Below, piece after piece: positions 46,682-57,785 of a stretch of DNA of 64,000 nucleotides. Source of the DNA: Ziziphus jujuba (Eukaryota; Streptophyta; Magnoliopsida; Rosales; Rhamnaceae); assembly GCF_031755915.1 (NCBI RefSeq), contig NC_083388.1, positions 13,404,501-13,468,500 of the forward strand. The letters are read 5' to 3'. Within the stretch, counting starts at the first letter, position 1; the number at the start of each line of letters is the position of its first letter. Below the pieces are notes generated by a model. It was not told where the DNA came from. It saw only the letters and a program-made list of their open reading frames with translations, and searched no databases. A program made the position numbers and the translations under genes.

Positions 46682-47616
46682 TGATGAGAATCCGTTCGTA
46701 CCTGCATAACTGACAACCCGCTAGGGTGCAAATCCTATACAGTTTAAGACCAAGCCAATCACTAGGGCTCAAGCCAAGAGATTTGAGGACAACCTGGCTA
46801 GATTTTTACAAGGAGTCATCAATTCTCAAAAGGACTGGTCAATACCCAAAGATTCAAAGCCTGTTTTAAGGATTCAAGTGGGGAAGATCGATATGAACCT
46901 GGGTAGCTGTTGTAGTGCATTTTTGGACTCCGGACAGCAAGGAATGAATTTATTGGTTTGTGAATGTGATTGAGCATCCAAAGAGACCATGGAATCATGC
47001 TAAGGCTGAATTAAAGTTGATCAAAAGCCTCATTGGCGCATAAGACTTCATTTGGCCGAAAATCACCCATTTTGGTGTTGGCTTTGATGTCTTTTGTTGA
47101 TCAAGCAAGTTTGACTTATTCCAATCAAGGGACAACTATGGAAATTACTATTAATTCTATTTGGAATCCTACATGGCGTATGGGAGCTAATTTGGAGCCT
47201 TTACAAGCTGGAAATTAGTCAAAGATAGTTTAGTGATCAAACTAGTCAACTAGTTTGCTAATTTGAATTTGACTTTTTGTTTTAGGAAACTATCTTTTAT
47301 TTTGGTTTTATTTATTTATTTGCCGAAAAAATTACATAAGGAAAGTTAAAATTTTATTATTTTGATTGTAAATTAATTAATTCCTTTTTCAAAATTAAGG
47401 AATTAATTAATATAAATTAGATTAGGAAAGGGTGTGGAATTAGGCAATTTCCTAATTTGATTCTATGTTGCCCAAAATTTCCTAATCCTTTTAGGGTATT
47501 TTATTCTTTCAAAGCCCATTTAAAGGCTTAATTTCAATTAGAAATCAACTTACATATCATTCAGAAAATTATTTGGGAGAAAGAATTCTCTTTGTTCTTT
47601 ATGAACACCTAAAACA
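46682..47616 (+). repeat. 3' LTR of H, 3'-truncated
   Basis: TGATGAGAATCCGTTCG to CACCTAAAACA, where inverted LTR sequence of E begins. The word CTAAAACA is shared by both sides. Confidence 0.87.
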
Positions 47617-47839
47617 ACTACCCAGGTTCTTATCGGCCTCCACCACCTGGATGCATAAAACGGGTCTTGTATCTTCAGATATGGATAAACCCTTTTGAGA
47701 ATTGATAACTCACTGTATGAATCCATCCAGGTTGTCTTTAAATCTCTTAGTTTGTGCTCTAGTGATTGGTCTGGTCTTCATCTGTATTGGATCAGCACCC
47801 CAGCGGGTAGTCGATTGTACGAGTTCGGATGAATTCTCA
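47617..47839 (-). repeat. LTR 5' end, probably third piece of the LTR of E
   Basis: Minus-strand LTR start: ends on the plus strand with GGATGAATTCTCA (inverted LTR start). It has the orientation and position expected for the rest of E's 5' LTR beyond H, after loss of about 0.3 kb. Confidence 0.7.
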
Positions 47840-48040
47840 GCAAGAAGTCAACTTTCTACCCTCTTATGGTTCCTACTCGATCCAAACTATTAAAAAACTC
47901 AAATTCTAGGCTTTTACTTAGAATGGGTCATTACATTAATATATTATAAATTTTGAAGTTTTTATTTTGTATGAAATTCTTATTTGGGTACACATAAAAC
48001 ATAAGGCATATTTTTTATCTGTCACTACTTTGTAATATAC
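47840..48040. other. Non-repeat sequence between E and K
   Basis: 201 bp matching nothing else in the window; AT-rich; no ORF, RNA or terminal repeat seen. Confidence 0.6.
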
Positions 48041-49441
48041 TGATACGAACCTAGGTCGATTTGCTCTTAAACCCATATTATATTAGCCCACTCTGAAATT
48101 AAGTTCATATTTTAATGGCCATCTATACCCCTAATCAACTTGTGATTAGAAACTTTGGTATATTTTGAAGATGCCACATTAGGTTATGGATGGTCCTATT
48201 GATAAGTCAAGTTAGAACACTTATTCTCTACTCGGTGTTTTAGGTGTTCTAAAAGAACGAAGATAATTTTTCCTCATAGTAATATTTTTAGAATGATTAA
48301 TGAGGTGTCGTTTATTAAGAATATAATCCTTTTAAATAGGCTACAATCAGAAAAATTAAATCCCGAAAGCAATAGGAAAAATTTGGCTAATGAGGAAATT
48401 GCCGAATTTCTAATTCTTTCCTAATCTAATTTGTATTAATTAATTCTTTAATTTTAGAAGAGGAATCAATTAATTTACAATCAGAAATATTAAAATTCAA
48501 CCTTGCTAAATTAAATTATCCATAAATGTTTAAATAAAAATTGAAGCAAAAGACTATTTCTTAATTTAAAAGTCAAATTTCTAGGATTGGAAAGTAGTTG
48601 ACTAGCTTTGCAAATGAGCTATCCTTGTCCAATCTCTAGTTAATTTAGGCTCCAAATCCGTTCAATATGCCATGTAAGATGCCTAATAGGATTAGATCCG
48701 GTTCTCACACAAATTTGAATGATCAAAGCTTGCTTGGATGGCAGCTAAACCACCTCTCAGCACCAAATAAGCAAAACCCGGCCAGTGTAGAGGCTTGGAC
48801 GCTAATGATATGCTTGGGCACCCTTACTTCTTCCTTGGCATGATTTTATGACCTCTTGGTAAGCTGAATCACATTCATAAATCACAAACTCGGCCTTTGC
48901 TGGCTAGAGTCCTCAGATGCACCAAAACAGCTTACCGGGTCCATTCTGCCTTTAAAACATAAATGCTCAGCATGTGCTTAGAATCTTCTAGTTTCCTTCT
49001 TGAGATTTAATTACTCATTGTATGAAACTAACAAAATTTTCCTTAAACCTTTTAGCTTGAGCCCTAGTAATTGGCCCGTCTTCAGCTTTACAGGATCAAC
49101 ACCCTACCAACTAGTTTAGTGTAAAGGCGAATTCTCATCATTCCTCGCCTCTTAAGAGTGATTGCCCTTAAATTGAAATCATCACGTGCAAAAAAAGGAG
49201 ACAAATTAGAATATTAAAGGTAGCACTTACAATATACTCACCTGGCAAATCAAGCTTATAGGCATTTTCATTGACTTTCTTCAAAATTTGAAAAGGTCTA
49301 TTTGCTTGTGGCATAAGCTTTGACTTGCATTGCTCAGGAAACCTTTCTTTTCTCAAGTGCAACCAAAACCTAAAAATCCTGGTTTGAACACCATCTTAAT
49401 TCGGCCTTGGTTAGCTGATTTAGCATGCTGCTCAATCCTCC
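48041..49441 (-). mobile_element. Element K: 3' end of a family-1 retrotransposon
   Basis: 3' LTR 48041-49140 (plus strand TGATACGAACCTAGG to AATTCTCATCA, 1100 bp) with the polyprotein tail of pol to its right (49141-49441). The polypurine tract at 49141-49154 is decayed (TTCCTCGCCTCTTA on the plus strand). The tail keeps RKERFPEQCKSKLMP and NAYKLDLPGEY and is cut at 49441 by the LTR of L. Confidence 0.82.
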
Positions 49442-50516
49442 TAATATGAACCTAGGTCAACTCATGCCTAAACCCTTATTATATTAGCCAGGATCCCAAT
49501 TAAGTTCAAGTTCTTATGGAAAAAACCTTAACCCCTAACCAACCTGTGATTAGAAATCTTGGTATAATGAAGATGCCACAATAGGATATGGAAGCCCTAT
49601 TGATAAGTCAAAACTAAAACACTCACTTGCTAATGGTGGTTTAAGTGTTCAAAGAAAACAAAGAGAATTCTATCTCACAAAATAATTTATGAATAATATT
49701 GAAGGTGTGTTCTTATCCTTAAATAAGCAAGAGTCAAAAAACAATAAAAGCCTAAAACCATAGAAAATTCAACCCATGTAGATAGGAAAACTTGATTGGC
49801 CGAAATTCAAGTTTCTTTCCTAATCCTATTTTGATTAACTAATTTCTTTATTTTTGAATTAGAAATTAATTCATTTACAGCTGAAATAATAAAATATAAA
49901 CTTTCCTAAGTTAATTTATCCAGAAAAATAAATAAATAAAACCAAAATAAAAGCTAGTTTCCTAAAACAAAAGTCAAAATCAAATTAGGAAACTATTTGA
50001 CTAGTTTGACTACTAAACTAACTTTGACCAATTGTCAACTTGTATATGCTCCAAATCAGTTCCAATGTGCCATGTAAGATGCCAAATTGGATTAGATATG
50101 AGTCTCATACATTGACCTTGCTCAAAAGAAAAAGAAAATGCTAAAACAGTAAATGTGTCTTATTCGCACAAGCCTAAATGACCAACTTAGCTTTGATCTT
50201 GACCAGTTCCCATGACCTCTTAATGATATCAAGTGAATTTAAGAAGTTTTGAGCCCATTCCACGCTACCCGTAATCCATAAATGCACTAAAATCACTATC
50301 GGATCCGTAGCTTCCACCACTCAAATGCATAGAATAAGTCTTGTATCTTCGAGTATGGACAAGCCCTCTTGGAAATTAATTACCCTCTCTATGAATCCAG
50401 ACAGGTTATCCTTGAAACTCTTAGCTTGAGCTCAAGTAATTGGTCTGGTCTTCATGTCTATCGAGTCAACACCCCAGCTGGTTGTCAGTTGTATGGGCAT
50501 GGGCAGGTTCGAATCA
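49442..50516 (-). repeat. 3' LTR of L
   Basis: About 1.08 kb, plus strand TAATATGAACCTAGG (first bases mutated) to GGTTCGAATCA. Confidence 0.85.
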
Positions 50517-50940
50517 TTTCCCTCCTCTTGAAAAGGATTTGACCTCAAATCAAAGTCGTCACATATAGCAAAAGGAGATAAATCAGCGACATTAAATGTA
50601 GCACTAACACCATACTCACCCTGGTCAAGCTTGTAGGTGTTTTCAATGATCTGTTTTAAGACTTGAAACGGTCCATCTCCTTGCAGCATTAGCTTTGACT
50701 TTGGCTGTTCGGGGAACCTCTCCTTCCTTGAGTGCAACCAAACCTAGTCTCTAGGTTCAAAAATAACGTTAATTCGGCCCTAGTTTGCATTCCTCACATA
50801 TTGTTTCGTCCTTCTCTCAATATTTGCCTTGGTCTTTTCATGAATCTGCTTCACAAAATCAACTTTTTGTTTTCCATCTAGATTAGCATGTTCACTTAAA
50901 GGTAAAGGTGTTAAATCTAATGGAGTCAAAGGATTATGCA
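50432..50940 (-). pseudogene. Integrase end and LTR-crossing tail of L
   Basis: 50940-50740 holds the integrase C-terminal part ([23 protein letters not shown] region). 50737-50432 is an open 101-codon frame that passes the polypurine tract (50530-50517) and the LTR boundary at 50516 without a stop: RKERFPEQPKSKLM, GVSATFNVADLSPF, NPFQEEGND, then MKTRPIT inside the LTR. This shows directly that the coding region extends into the LTR. Confidence 0.85.
50517..50530 (-). other. Polypurine tract of L
   Basis: Minus strand CAAGAGGAGGGAAA directly before the LTR. Confidence 0.87.
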
Positions 50941-52151
50941 ATTATTCCAAGACAGCCCTCATGTCCTGATACGAGACTAGGGCGAGCTGCTCTTAAACCT
51001 GTATTATATTAGCCCGGATCTAATTATGTTCAAGTTCCATTAATCACCTTGACCCCTAACCAACCTGTGATTAGAAACCTTGGTATATAATTAAGATGCC
51101 ACAATAGGTGATGGAAAGCCTATTGATAATTCAATCTAAAACACTCACTCACTAATGGTGTTTTAGGTGTTCAAAAGAACAAAGAGAATTTAATCTCACA
51201 AATAATTTTTTGTATAAAATTCAAGCTTGATTTCTCATTGAAAATAAGCCTTTAAATAGGCTAAAATTACAAAACAAAAAACCCTAAAAAAATTAATTCA
51301 AAACCGGACTCAAAGTGTGGAGAAAAGGAAAGTAGAGAAAAGGAAAGTATATAATTTTTCCTAGTTTCCTAAACTAATTTGGATTAATTAATTCATTTAT
51401 TTTGAATTATAAATTAATTAATTTACAATTGAAATACTAAAATAATAACTTTTCTAAACTTATTTTTCCAGCAAATAAATAAATAAAAATCAAAATAAAA
51501 GACTAATTTCCTAAAGCAAAAAGTCAAAATCAAATTAGGAAACTAAAATACTAGCTTTTTGACTAAGTTGGCTTTGACCAATTTTTGACCAATTTGAACT
51601 CCAAATCAGCTTCAATATGCTTTGTAGGATGCCAAATAATCTGATCATGAAGTCCCACACGTTTCCTTTGCTTGAAGTTGTCCGTACAACCCCTTTTTGA
51701 ATGCCTTTGAAGCTGGCTTAACTTGATTCCATATCCTCTTAGACATATTTATTGAATCCATAAAGAGTTGGAACCATTTCATGCTACTCGGTGTCCATAT
51801 TTGTACCAAAATTGCTACCCGAGTTCGTATCAGGTTCCACCACTTGGATGCTTAGAATAGGCTTTGTATCTTCTGGTATGGACAAGCTTTGTTGAGAATT
51901 GATTACCTCTTGTATAAATGCTCCCAGGTTGTCCTTAAATCTATTAATTTGAGCTCTTGTGATTGGCCCAGTCTTTATCCATGTCGGGTCAGCACCCTAA
52001 CGGGTTATTGGTTGAGCGGGCTCAAGCGGAATCACATCATGTCCATTTGCTTACTATTCCCCGTAGTGCAGGAATCACCATGGAATCCTACGGATTCTTC
52101 TTCGTTGATTCATAGTGGTGGATCTCCTCTCCTTAAGCTTGAATATGCCAT
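50941..52151 (-). pseudogene. gag N-terminal fragment of L, split by solo LTR M
   Basis: Start codon 52151-52149 (MAYSSLRRGDPPL, then a stop). The fragment runs to MDMRAVLE, interrupted by M between 52039 and 50967, and is fused near 50940 to the integrase end. Capsid, knuckle, protease, RT and RNase H are absent. Confidence 0.82.
50967..52039 (-). repeat. Family-1 solo LTR M
   Basis: 1073 bp, plus strand TGATACGAGACTAGG to GGAATCACATCA, with exact target copies TGTCC (50962-50966 and 52040-52044). It inserted into L after the gag-integrase fusion or into the gag part before it. Confidence 0.92.
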
Positions 52152-53428
52152 GTTAGTATAAATAATGCAAAATAAAATATATTCTCACCAAAAATCACTC
52201 CCTCACATGTTTCACTCAATCAAGGTCTCGACACTCATGTTTTCACACTAGTTTCGGCTTTTACTCTCTTTTAAGCTCACACATTCTTGCCTTTTTCTAC
52301 TAAATAAATTATCCCAAAGTTCTAATTAAAACATTCACAAAACAGCAATTAGATCACAAATATGTTTTAATTAAACTTATCAACAATATAGTAGCAAAAA
52401 GAAAGCAATACCAAATTAATTAACAAAACCTAGTTTTCGGCCTTTCCAGGCAAAATAAGGCAAATCAACAAGAAAATTTTGGAATTAATAAGAACGGGAC
52501 TAGATGGTAAGAAATTAATAATCCAAGAATGAAATTTTAGAGAAAGAAATTCAAAATCAAACAAGAATCAATTTGAACAAAATTAAAGAGTAGTGTTGGT
52601 TGTTGTTCTTATAATTCTAGTTTTGTATCAATTCCTTTTACTAATTTAAATCCAAATGATTTAAGCACCAAAATTAAAATATCCAGTAACAAAAATAATT
52701 CTCCAGCGACTCCAAATATTGAATAAACAATCAACAAAACAACAGCTTCAGAAAATTTCCAGCAACAAATTTCAACAAACTGATTTTCATTTTTTCTTTT
52801 TTATAATATTCGGCTTTTCTTCTTCATTTTTTTTTCACTGAATATCAAACACAAATCCAGTAACAATATTTGCAAACAAATTGAAATTCCAACAGTAAAA
52901 ACTCACTAAACCTATGGCCTTCAACAAGAAGAATAACAATGTGCAGTTTTTTTTTTTTTTAATTCCTCAAACCTCAGATCATAAAACAACTGCATTAGCA
53001 AGGAATAGCACCAAAAATTGCAATTCTAAAGCCATAAATTCACCAAACCCGAGACCACTCTTCAAACAAAAACAAATTGCATAAATTTTAGGTTTTTTAT
53101 GCAATATGCTTTCAAAACTCTCTTTTTTTTTGTTTTGTTTTTTTATGAATATATGAATGTAAATAATTAAGACCAAAATAGCAAAGAAAAATCCACAATA
53201 AACTAGATTACTAAGAACAAAGATGAAAACAACCAACAAAGTAGGAAACCAAAATACAGTAAAACTAGGAAAACCTAATTTAAAAAGGAATGAATTTTTT
53301 TATTTTTTATTTTTTACATACGCAGAATGTGTATGATGATAGAAGCAACCTTAACCTAATGCTAAAATACCAGATTAACACAAAAACAAAGAAAGAAAAC
53401 AAAGATAGATTAAACCTGAACAAAATTT
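52152..53428 (-). other. Leader of element L
   Basis: Untranslated family-1 leader; T-runs at 52948-52960 and 53123-53132. The conserved pre-gag block is near 52250-52275 (minus GAGAGTAAAAGCCGAAACTA). No gene. Confidence 0.75.
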
Positions 53429-53441
53429 GACTTTGATACCA
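53429..53441 (-). other. Primer-binding site (element L)
   Basis: Minus strand TGGTATCAAAGTC, two mismatches to the tRNA-iMet site. Confidence 0.87.
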
Positions 53442-53443
53442 AA

Positions 53444-54081
53444 TGATACGAACCTAGGACGACCTACGTCTAAACCCGTATTATATTAGCCCGGATCTAA
53501 TTATGTTCAAGTTCTAATGATCACCTTAACCCCAAACCAACTTGTGATTAGAAATAATCTCTGGCTTGTTTAAGCTCCAAATCAGTTTTCATATGCCATG
53601 TAGGATGCCAATATGATTAATAATGATTCCCACATGCTGCCCCTTGATTGGAAGAAGTCAAACAAGAAGAAAAGTCAAAACCACCAGCAAAACAGCACAT
53701 TTTTGGCCAAATTGAGAAGCTGTCCATACAAATCCTTTTTAGATGCTTTTGATTGTGCCTTGGCTGGATTCCATGTACTCTTAATGATAATCATTGAGTT
53801 CATGAAGTGTTAGAACCATTCCTTACTGCCCAAATTCCAAATTTACACTGAAATAGGTACCTGGTTCCGTATCAGTCTCCACCACTTGGAGGCATAAAAA
53901 GGGTCTTGTATCTTTAGGTATTGTCATGCCCTCTTGAGATTGAATCACTTTATGAATAAAGCCAGCCAATTTTTCCTTAAATATCTTAACTTGTGCCCTA
54001 GTGATTGGCCCCATCTTCGTTTGTATAGGACTTATACCCCAGCGGGTAGTTGGTTGAACGGGCATAAGCGAAATCACATCA
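53444..54081 (-). repeat. 5' LTR of L, internally deleted (638 bp)
   Basis: Plus strand TGATACGAACCTAGG to GAAATCACATCA. GTGATTAGAAA is joined directly to TAATCTCTGGCTTG at about 53556, skipping about 490 bp including the promoter region. 54077-53823 (minus) is an uninterrupted 84-codon stretch of the LTR-encoded tail (MGPITRAQVKIFKEKLAGF, ending LEFGQ and stop), the best copy of this segment in the window. Confidence 0.87.
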
Positions 54082-54840
54082 GAGAAGATGATTGAGATGG
54101 TATTTGATTGTCAGAACTATTCAGAGGCTAAAAATGTTAAATTAGTCGCTATTAAATTCATGGACTATGCTATTGGATGGTGGGATAAAGAAACACTTTC
54201 TAGGAGGCGAGCGGGTCAAAGACCGATAGATACATGGGAGGAGATGAAGGCTTTGATGAGGAAGCGTTTTGTACCTAGCCATTACTATAGGGGCATTTGT
54301 CAGAAGCTACAAAGCTTGTCTCAAGGAAATAGGAATGTGTAGGACCATTATACGGAGATGGAAATCCTTATGATGAAGGGTAATGTTGAGGAGGATAGGG
54401 AGGCTACAATGCCACTTTTCTTGGTTGTTTGAATAGGGAAATAGTACATGGCCATTAAAGTAGAGCAACAACTCGGGAGGAAGGGTACCACAAGACCTAG
54501 TATTGCTCAAAACACTTGGAAAGCAAGTCCATCCACATGGAAACCCAATCAATCCAAGTTTAAAGATAAAGCCACCACACGGCCTAAATTTGAAGCTAAG
54601 GCCAAACCATCATCATCCAAGCAAGTAAGTAAATCAGATTCATCTTCAACTAGAAATCGAGATATCATGTGCTTTAAATGTAAAGGCAAGGGTCATATTG
54701 CAAGTCAATGTCTAAATAAGAGGGTCATGGTGATTTGGGAAAGTGAAGAAATTAAATCTAAAGAGGAAGAGTCAGATAATGAATCAATGCCACCATTGGA
54801 GGACGTTGGTGATGAACATGAAGATGATTACAAGTATCCG
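54082..54840 (+). pseudogene. gag of element N
   Basis: The capsid part (EKMIEMVFDCQNYSEAKNVKL, IGWW, TWEEMKALMRKRFV) is broken by TAG near 54341 and by a loss of about 42 bp at about 54444. From 54448 the frame is open: basic linker, then knuckle C75-C78-H83-C88 (CFKCKGKGHIASQC), then an acidic spacer leading into the protease without a stop. Confidence 0.85.
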
Positions 54841-55404
54841 GGTCGTGGGGACTTATCATTGGTTGCAAGGCAAGCTCTAACTGTGTACAAAGATGAAAAG
54901 GAAGTGCAACGGGAGAACATCTGTCATACTAGGTGCAAAGTTAAGGATAAGGTATGTATGATTATTGATGGTGGAATTTGTACTAATGTTGCTAGTGTTA
55001 CTATGGTTGAAAAACTAGGTTTACCCATTATGAAGCATCCGGAACCATATAAGCTACAAAGGCTTAATGATTGTGGAAAGTTGAAGGTGAACAAGCCAGT
55101 GAAGATTGCATTCTCTATTGGTGATTATGAAGATGAGGTTATTTATGATGTGATAGCAATGCAAGCTGGCCATTTGCTTTTGGGACGACCATGGCAATTT
55201 GATAGACATACTAACTATCATGGTCGCACTAACAAGATTGTCTTTAACCTCAAAGGTAAACGAGTGGTGCTTAAGCCAATGACTCCTAAATATGTTTTTG
55301 ATGATCAATTGGCTCTACAAAGGAGGAAAGAAGCTGAACAACAACAAAATCAAGCTGTGTCCAACCACCACAAGAAGAAAAAAATAGTGAGGTTGAGAGT
55401 CTGA
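54841..55404 (+). pseudogene. Aspartic protease of element N
   Basis: Same open frame as the gag end (318 codons in all). Active site D174-G-G in MIIDGGICTNVAS; AGHLLLGRPWQFD is intact. One codon is lost just before the active site (VCMIID instead of VCSMIID). The frame shifts in the Lys-rich linker at about 55385. Confidence 0.86.
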
Positions 55405-56776
55405 GAGAAAAAGAAAATAAAACAAATGGAAAGAAAAAAGAGAGATTTTATGCAAAACAGAGTGAAATAAATAAGGTTTTTTATTGTAAAAAGCCTATGA
55501 TTCTAATGATGTACAAATAAGTATATATGAATCATTTAACTAACCCTGATCAATCTGTTTTGCCTAATTCTATTGTTTCTCTATTGTAGGAGTTTAATGA
55601 TGTCTCTATTGTTTCCAAGTGAGTTACCACCAGTTAGACGGATCGAACTTCAAATTGATTTTGTTCCAGGATCAACAATTCCAAACCTGTCGGCTTGTAG
55701 GAGTAATCCAGAGGAGACAAAGGAACTTCAAAAGCAGGTAAGTGAATTGCTTGAAAAGGGATATGTTAGGGAAAGCATGAGTCCATGTGCTGAACCTATG
55801 TTATTAGTCCGTAAGAAAGATGGAACATAGAAAATGTGTGTAGATTGTAGGGCTATTAACAATATCACTGTCAAATATCGTCATCCTATTCCTAGGTTAG
55901 ATTACATGCTTGATGAATTATATGGTGCAAACATGTTTTCAAAAATTGATCTTAAGAGTGGTTATCATCAAATACAAGTGAAGGAAGGTGATGAATGGAA
56001 AATGGCATTTAAAACAAAGCATGGTTTGTATGAATGGTTGGTTATGCCATTTGGGTTAACTAATGCCCCTAGTACTTTTATGAGACTTATGAATCATGTT
56101 TTACGTACTTATAGTGGAAAATTTGTGATTGTGTATTTTGATGACATCCTTGTATATAGTAGGAGTTTACAAGAGCATGTAGAGCATCTTAGGTTAGTAT
56201 TAAATGTTCTTAGGAAAGAAAGCCTTTATGACAATCTTAAAAAGTGCGACTTTTGTCAATCTGAGCTTGTGTTTCGAGGATTTGTGATTAGTGCTGCGGG
56301 TATGAAAGTTGATCAAGAGAAGGTGAAAGCTATTCAAGAGTGGTCCACGCCAACTAGCATCATGCAAGTTAGAAGCTTCCATGGTTTCGCTAGTTTCTAT
56401 CGAAGGTTTGTTAAAGATTTTAGTACTGTTACTGCACCTTTGACAGAAGTTATTAAAAACAGTGTAGGTTTCCAATGGTTTCGCTCAAGAAAGGTCTTTT
56501 AATTTAATTAAAAGAAAAACTAAAAAATGGTCCTTTATTGGTATTGCTTAACTTTTCGAAAACTTTTAAGATTGAATGTGATGCTTCAGGAATAGGTATA
56601 GGTGCTGTTTTGATATAGGAGGGAAAACCAATTGCATATTTCAGTGAAAAGCTAAGTGGGGTAGCCTTAAACTACCCAACTTATTGCAAATAGCTATATT
56701 CATTGGTCAAAGCATTGGAGACATGGCAGCACTAATTATGGCCTAAATAGTTTATGATTCATATAGACCATCAAGC
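55405..56776 (+). pseudogene. Reverse transcriptase and partial RNase H of element N
   Basis: Linker with stops (YK-stop-VYMNH near 55517, stop near 55588). RT in two open pieces: 55573-55830 (VRRIELQIDFVPGS, EKGYVRESM) and, after one TAG at 55828-55830, 55834-56502 with [44 protein letters not shown], intact YFDDI, and the connection region ([14 protein letters not shown]). A frameshift follows, then RNase H with the [12 protein letters not shown] core and YFSEKLSGVALNYPTY, ending near HIDHQA. The best-preserved RT of the window. Confidence 0.88.
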
Positions 56777-57785
56777 CGCCACAATAGGTGATGGTTATCC
56801 TATTGATAAATCAAAACTAAAACACTTACTCTCTAATGGTGTTTTAGGTGTTCAAAGAGAACAAAAAGAATTCGATCTCACAATTAATTTTCTGAATATT
56901 ATTGAAGGGTGTGTCCTTCCTAAAAAATAAACCCTTAAATAGGCTAGAGTCATAAAACAATAAACCTTAAAAGCTAAGACAAAACCCAGCCACCAAAGTG
57001 ATTAGGAAACTTGTTGGCTGAATTTCTTACTCTTTCCTAAACTAAATTTGATTAATTAATTCCTTTATTTTGGAACTAGGAATTAGTTAATTTACAAGGA
57101 AAATAATAAAATAACAACTTTCCTAAGTTGATTTTTTTAGTAAATAAATAAATTAAAACCAAATAAAAGACTAATTTTCTAAAACAAAAAGTCAAAATCA
57201 AATTAGAAAACTAATTGGCTATCTTTCTAACTAAGCTATCTTTGACCAATCATTGATCAATTTAAGCTCCAAATAAGCTTCCATATGCCCTGTAAGATGA
57301 TAAATAAGATTAATAATGATTGATTCCCACACATTTTCCTTACTTGGAACAAAGAGAAAATGCCAACACAACAAAATACAGTAAAGCTAGCAACAAAAAC
57401 AGCATTTTCAGCCAAAGAAGACTTCCATGCGCAAAAAACCATTATGGATGCTTTTGACTCTACTTTGTCTTGATTCCATGACCTCTTAATGATATTTATT
57501 GAATTCATGAAGTGTTGAATCAATTCCATACTACCAAATTCCATATTTTGCACTAAAACAGCTACTCAGGTCTGTAAAGGCTTCCACCACTTGGATGCTT
57601 AAAATAGATTTTGTATCTTTGGATATGGACAAGCCCTTTTAAGAATTAATAACTCCCAGTATAAAGACGTCCAAGTTTTCCTTAAATCTTTTGGCTTGAG
57701 CCCTAGTGATTAGCCCATACTTTATCTGTATTGGATCAGCACCCAAGCAAGTAGTCAGTTGTGTGGGCACGAGCGGATTCTCATC
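56777..57785 (-). repeat. Family-1 LTR P, 3'-truncated
   Basis: Plus strand GCCACAATAGGTGATGG to GGATTCTCATCA (true LTR start at 57785). About 150 bp of the LTR end is missing at the N junction. Confidence 0.82.

Larger units (their letters stand above)
30803..47616 (+). mobile_element. Element H: family-1 retrotransposon broken by family-3 copies
   Basis: Pieces: 5' LTR 30803-31706, then J with nested I, leader from 43744, gag, protease, RT end and tail, polypurine tract, 3' LTR 46682-47616. Compared with element C about 0.85 kb is missing at the J site (end of LTR, primer site, most of the leader). It lies inside the 5' LTR of E. Confidence 0.8.
19634..47839 (-). mobile_element. Element E: family-1 retrotransposon hosting the main nest
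   Basis: The minus-strand element has RT, gag, leader, primer site and a 5' LTR in three pieces: 22977-23044, 30209-30802 and 47617-47839. F inserted in the LTR leaving GCAAG/CCAAG flanks, and the LTR text resumes exactly after it (AAGTGCAAG, then CTCTTATGGTC). H inserted further along the same LTR; a later deletion removed the end of H's LTR plus about 0.3 kb of E's LTR. The 3' part of E (RNase H, integrase, 3' LTR) is missing at the foldback element. Confidence 0.72.
49442..54081 (-). mobile_element. Element L: internally deleted family-1 retrotransposon
   Basis: Right to left: 5' LTR (54081-53444, with an internal loss of about 490 bp), primer site, leader, gag start, then a jump into the end of integrase, tail, polypurine tract and 3' LTR (50516-49442). 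A solo LTR (M) sits in the gag remnant. The outer flanks CCTCC (49437-49441) and GAGAA (54082-54086) are not a target duplication, so the ends have been rearranged. Confidence 0.8.
54082..56776 (+). mobile_element. Element N: family-2 retrotransposon, interior only
   Basis: Starts in gag capsid right at the LTR edge of L and ends in RNase H where an inverted LTR starts (junction word GCC). Gag, protease, RT and the first part of RNase H are present; both LTRs, leader and integrase are absent. Confidence 0.82.

Noticed and set aside
2201..53441. tRNA genes suggested by tRNA-like 13-18 bp words
   Set aside because: They are primer-binding sites next to LTR ends; no cloverleaf or anticodon arm follows.
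54082..54342. N and F as two halves of one element
   Set aside because: Both contain the same gag, protease and RT regions, so they are separate family-2 copies.
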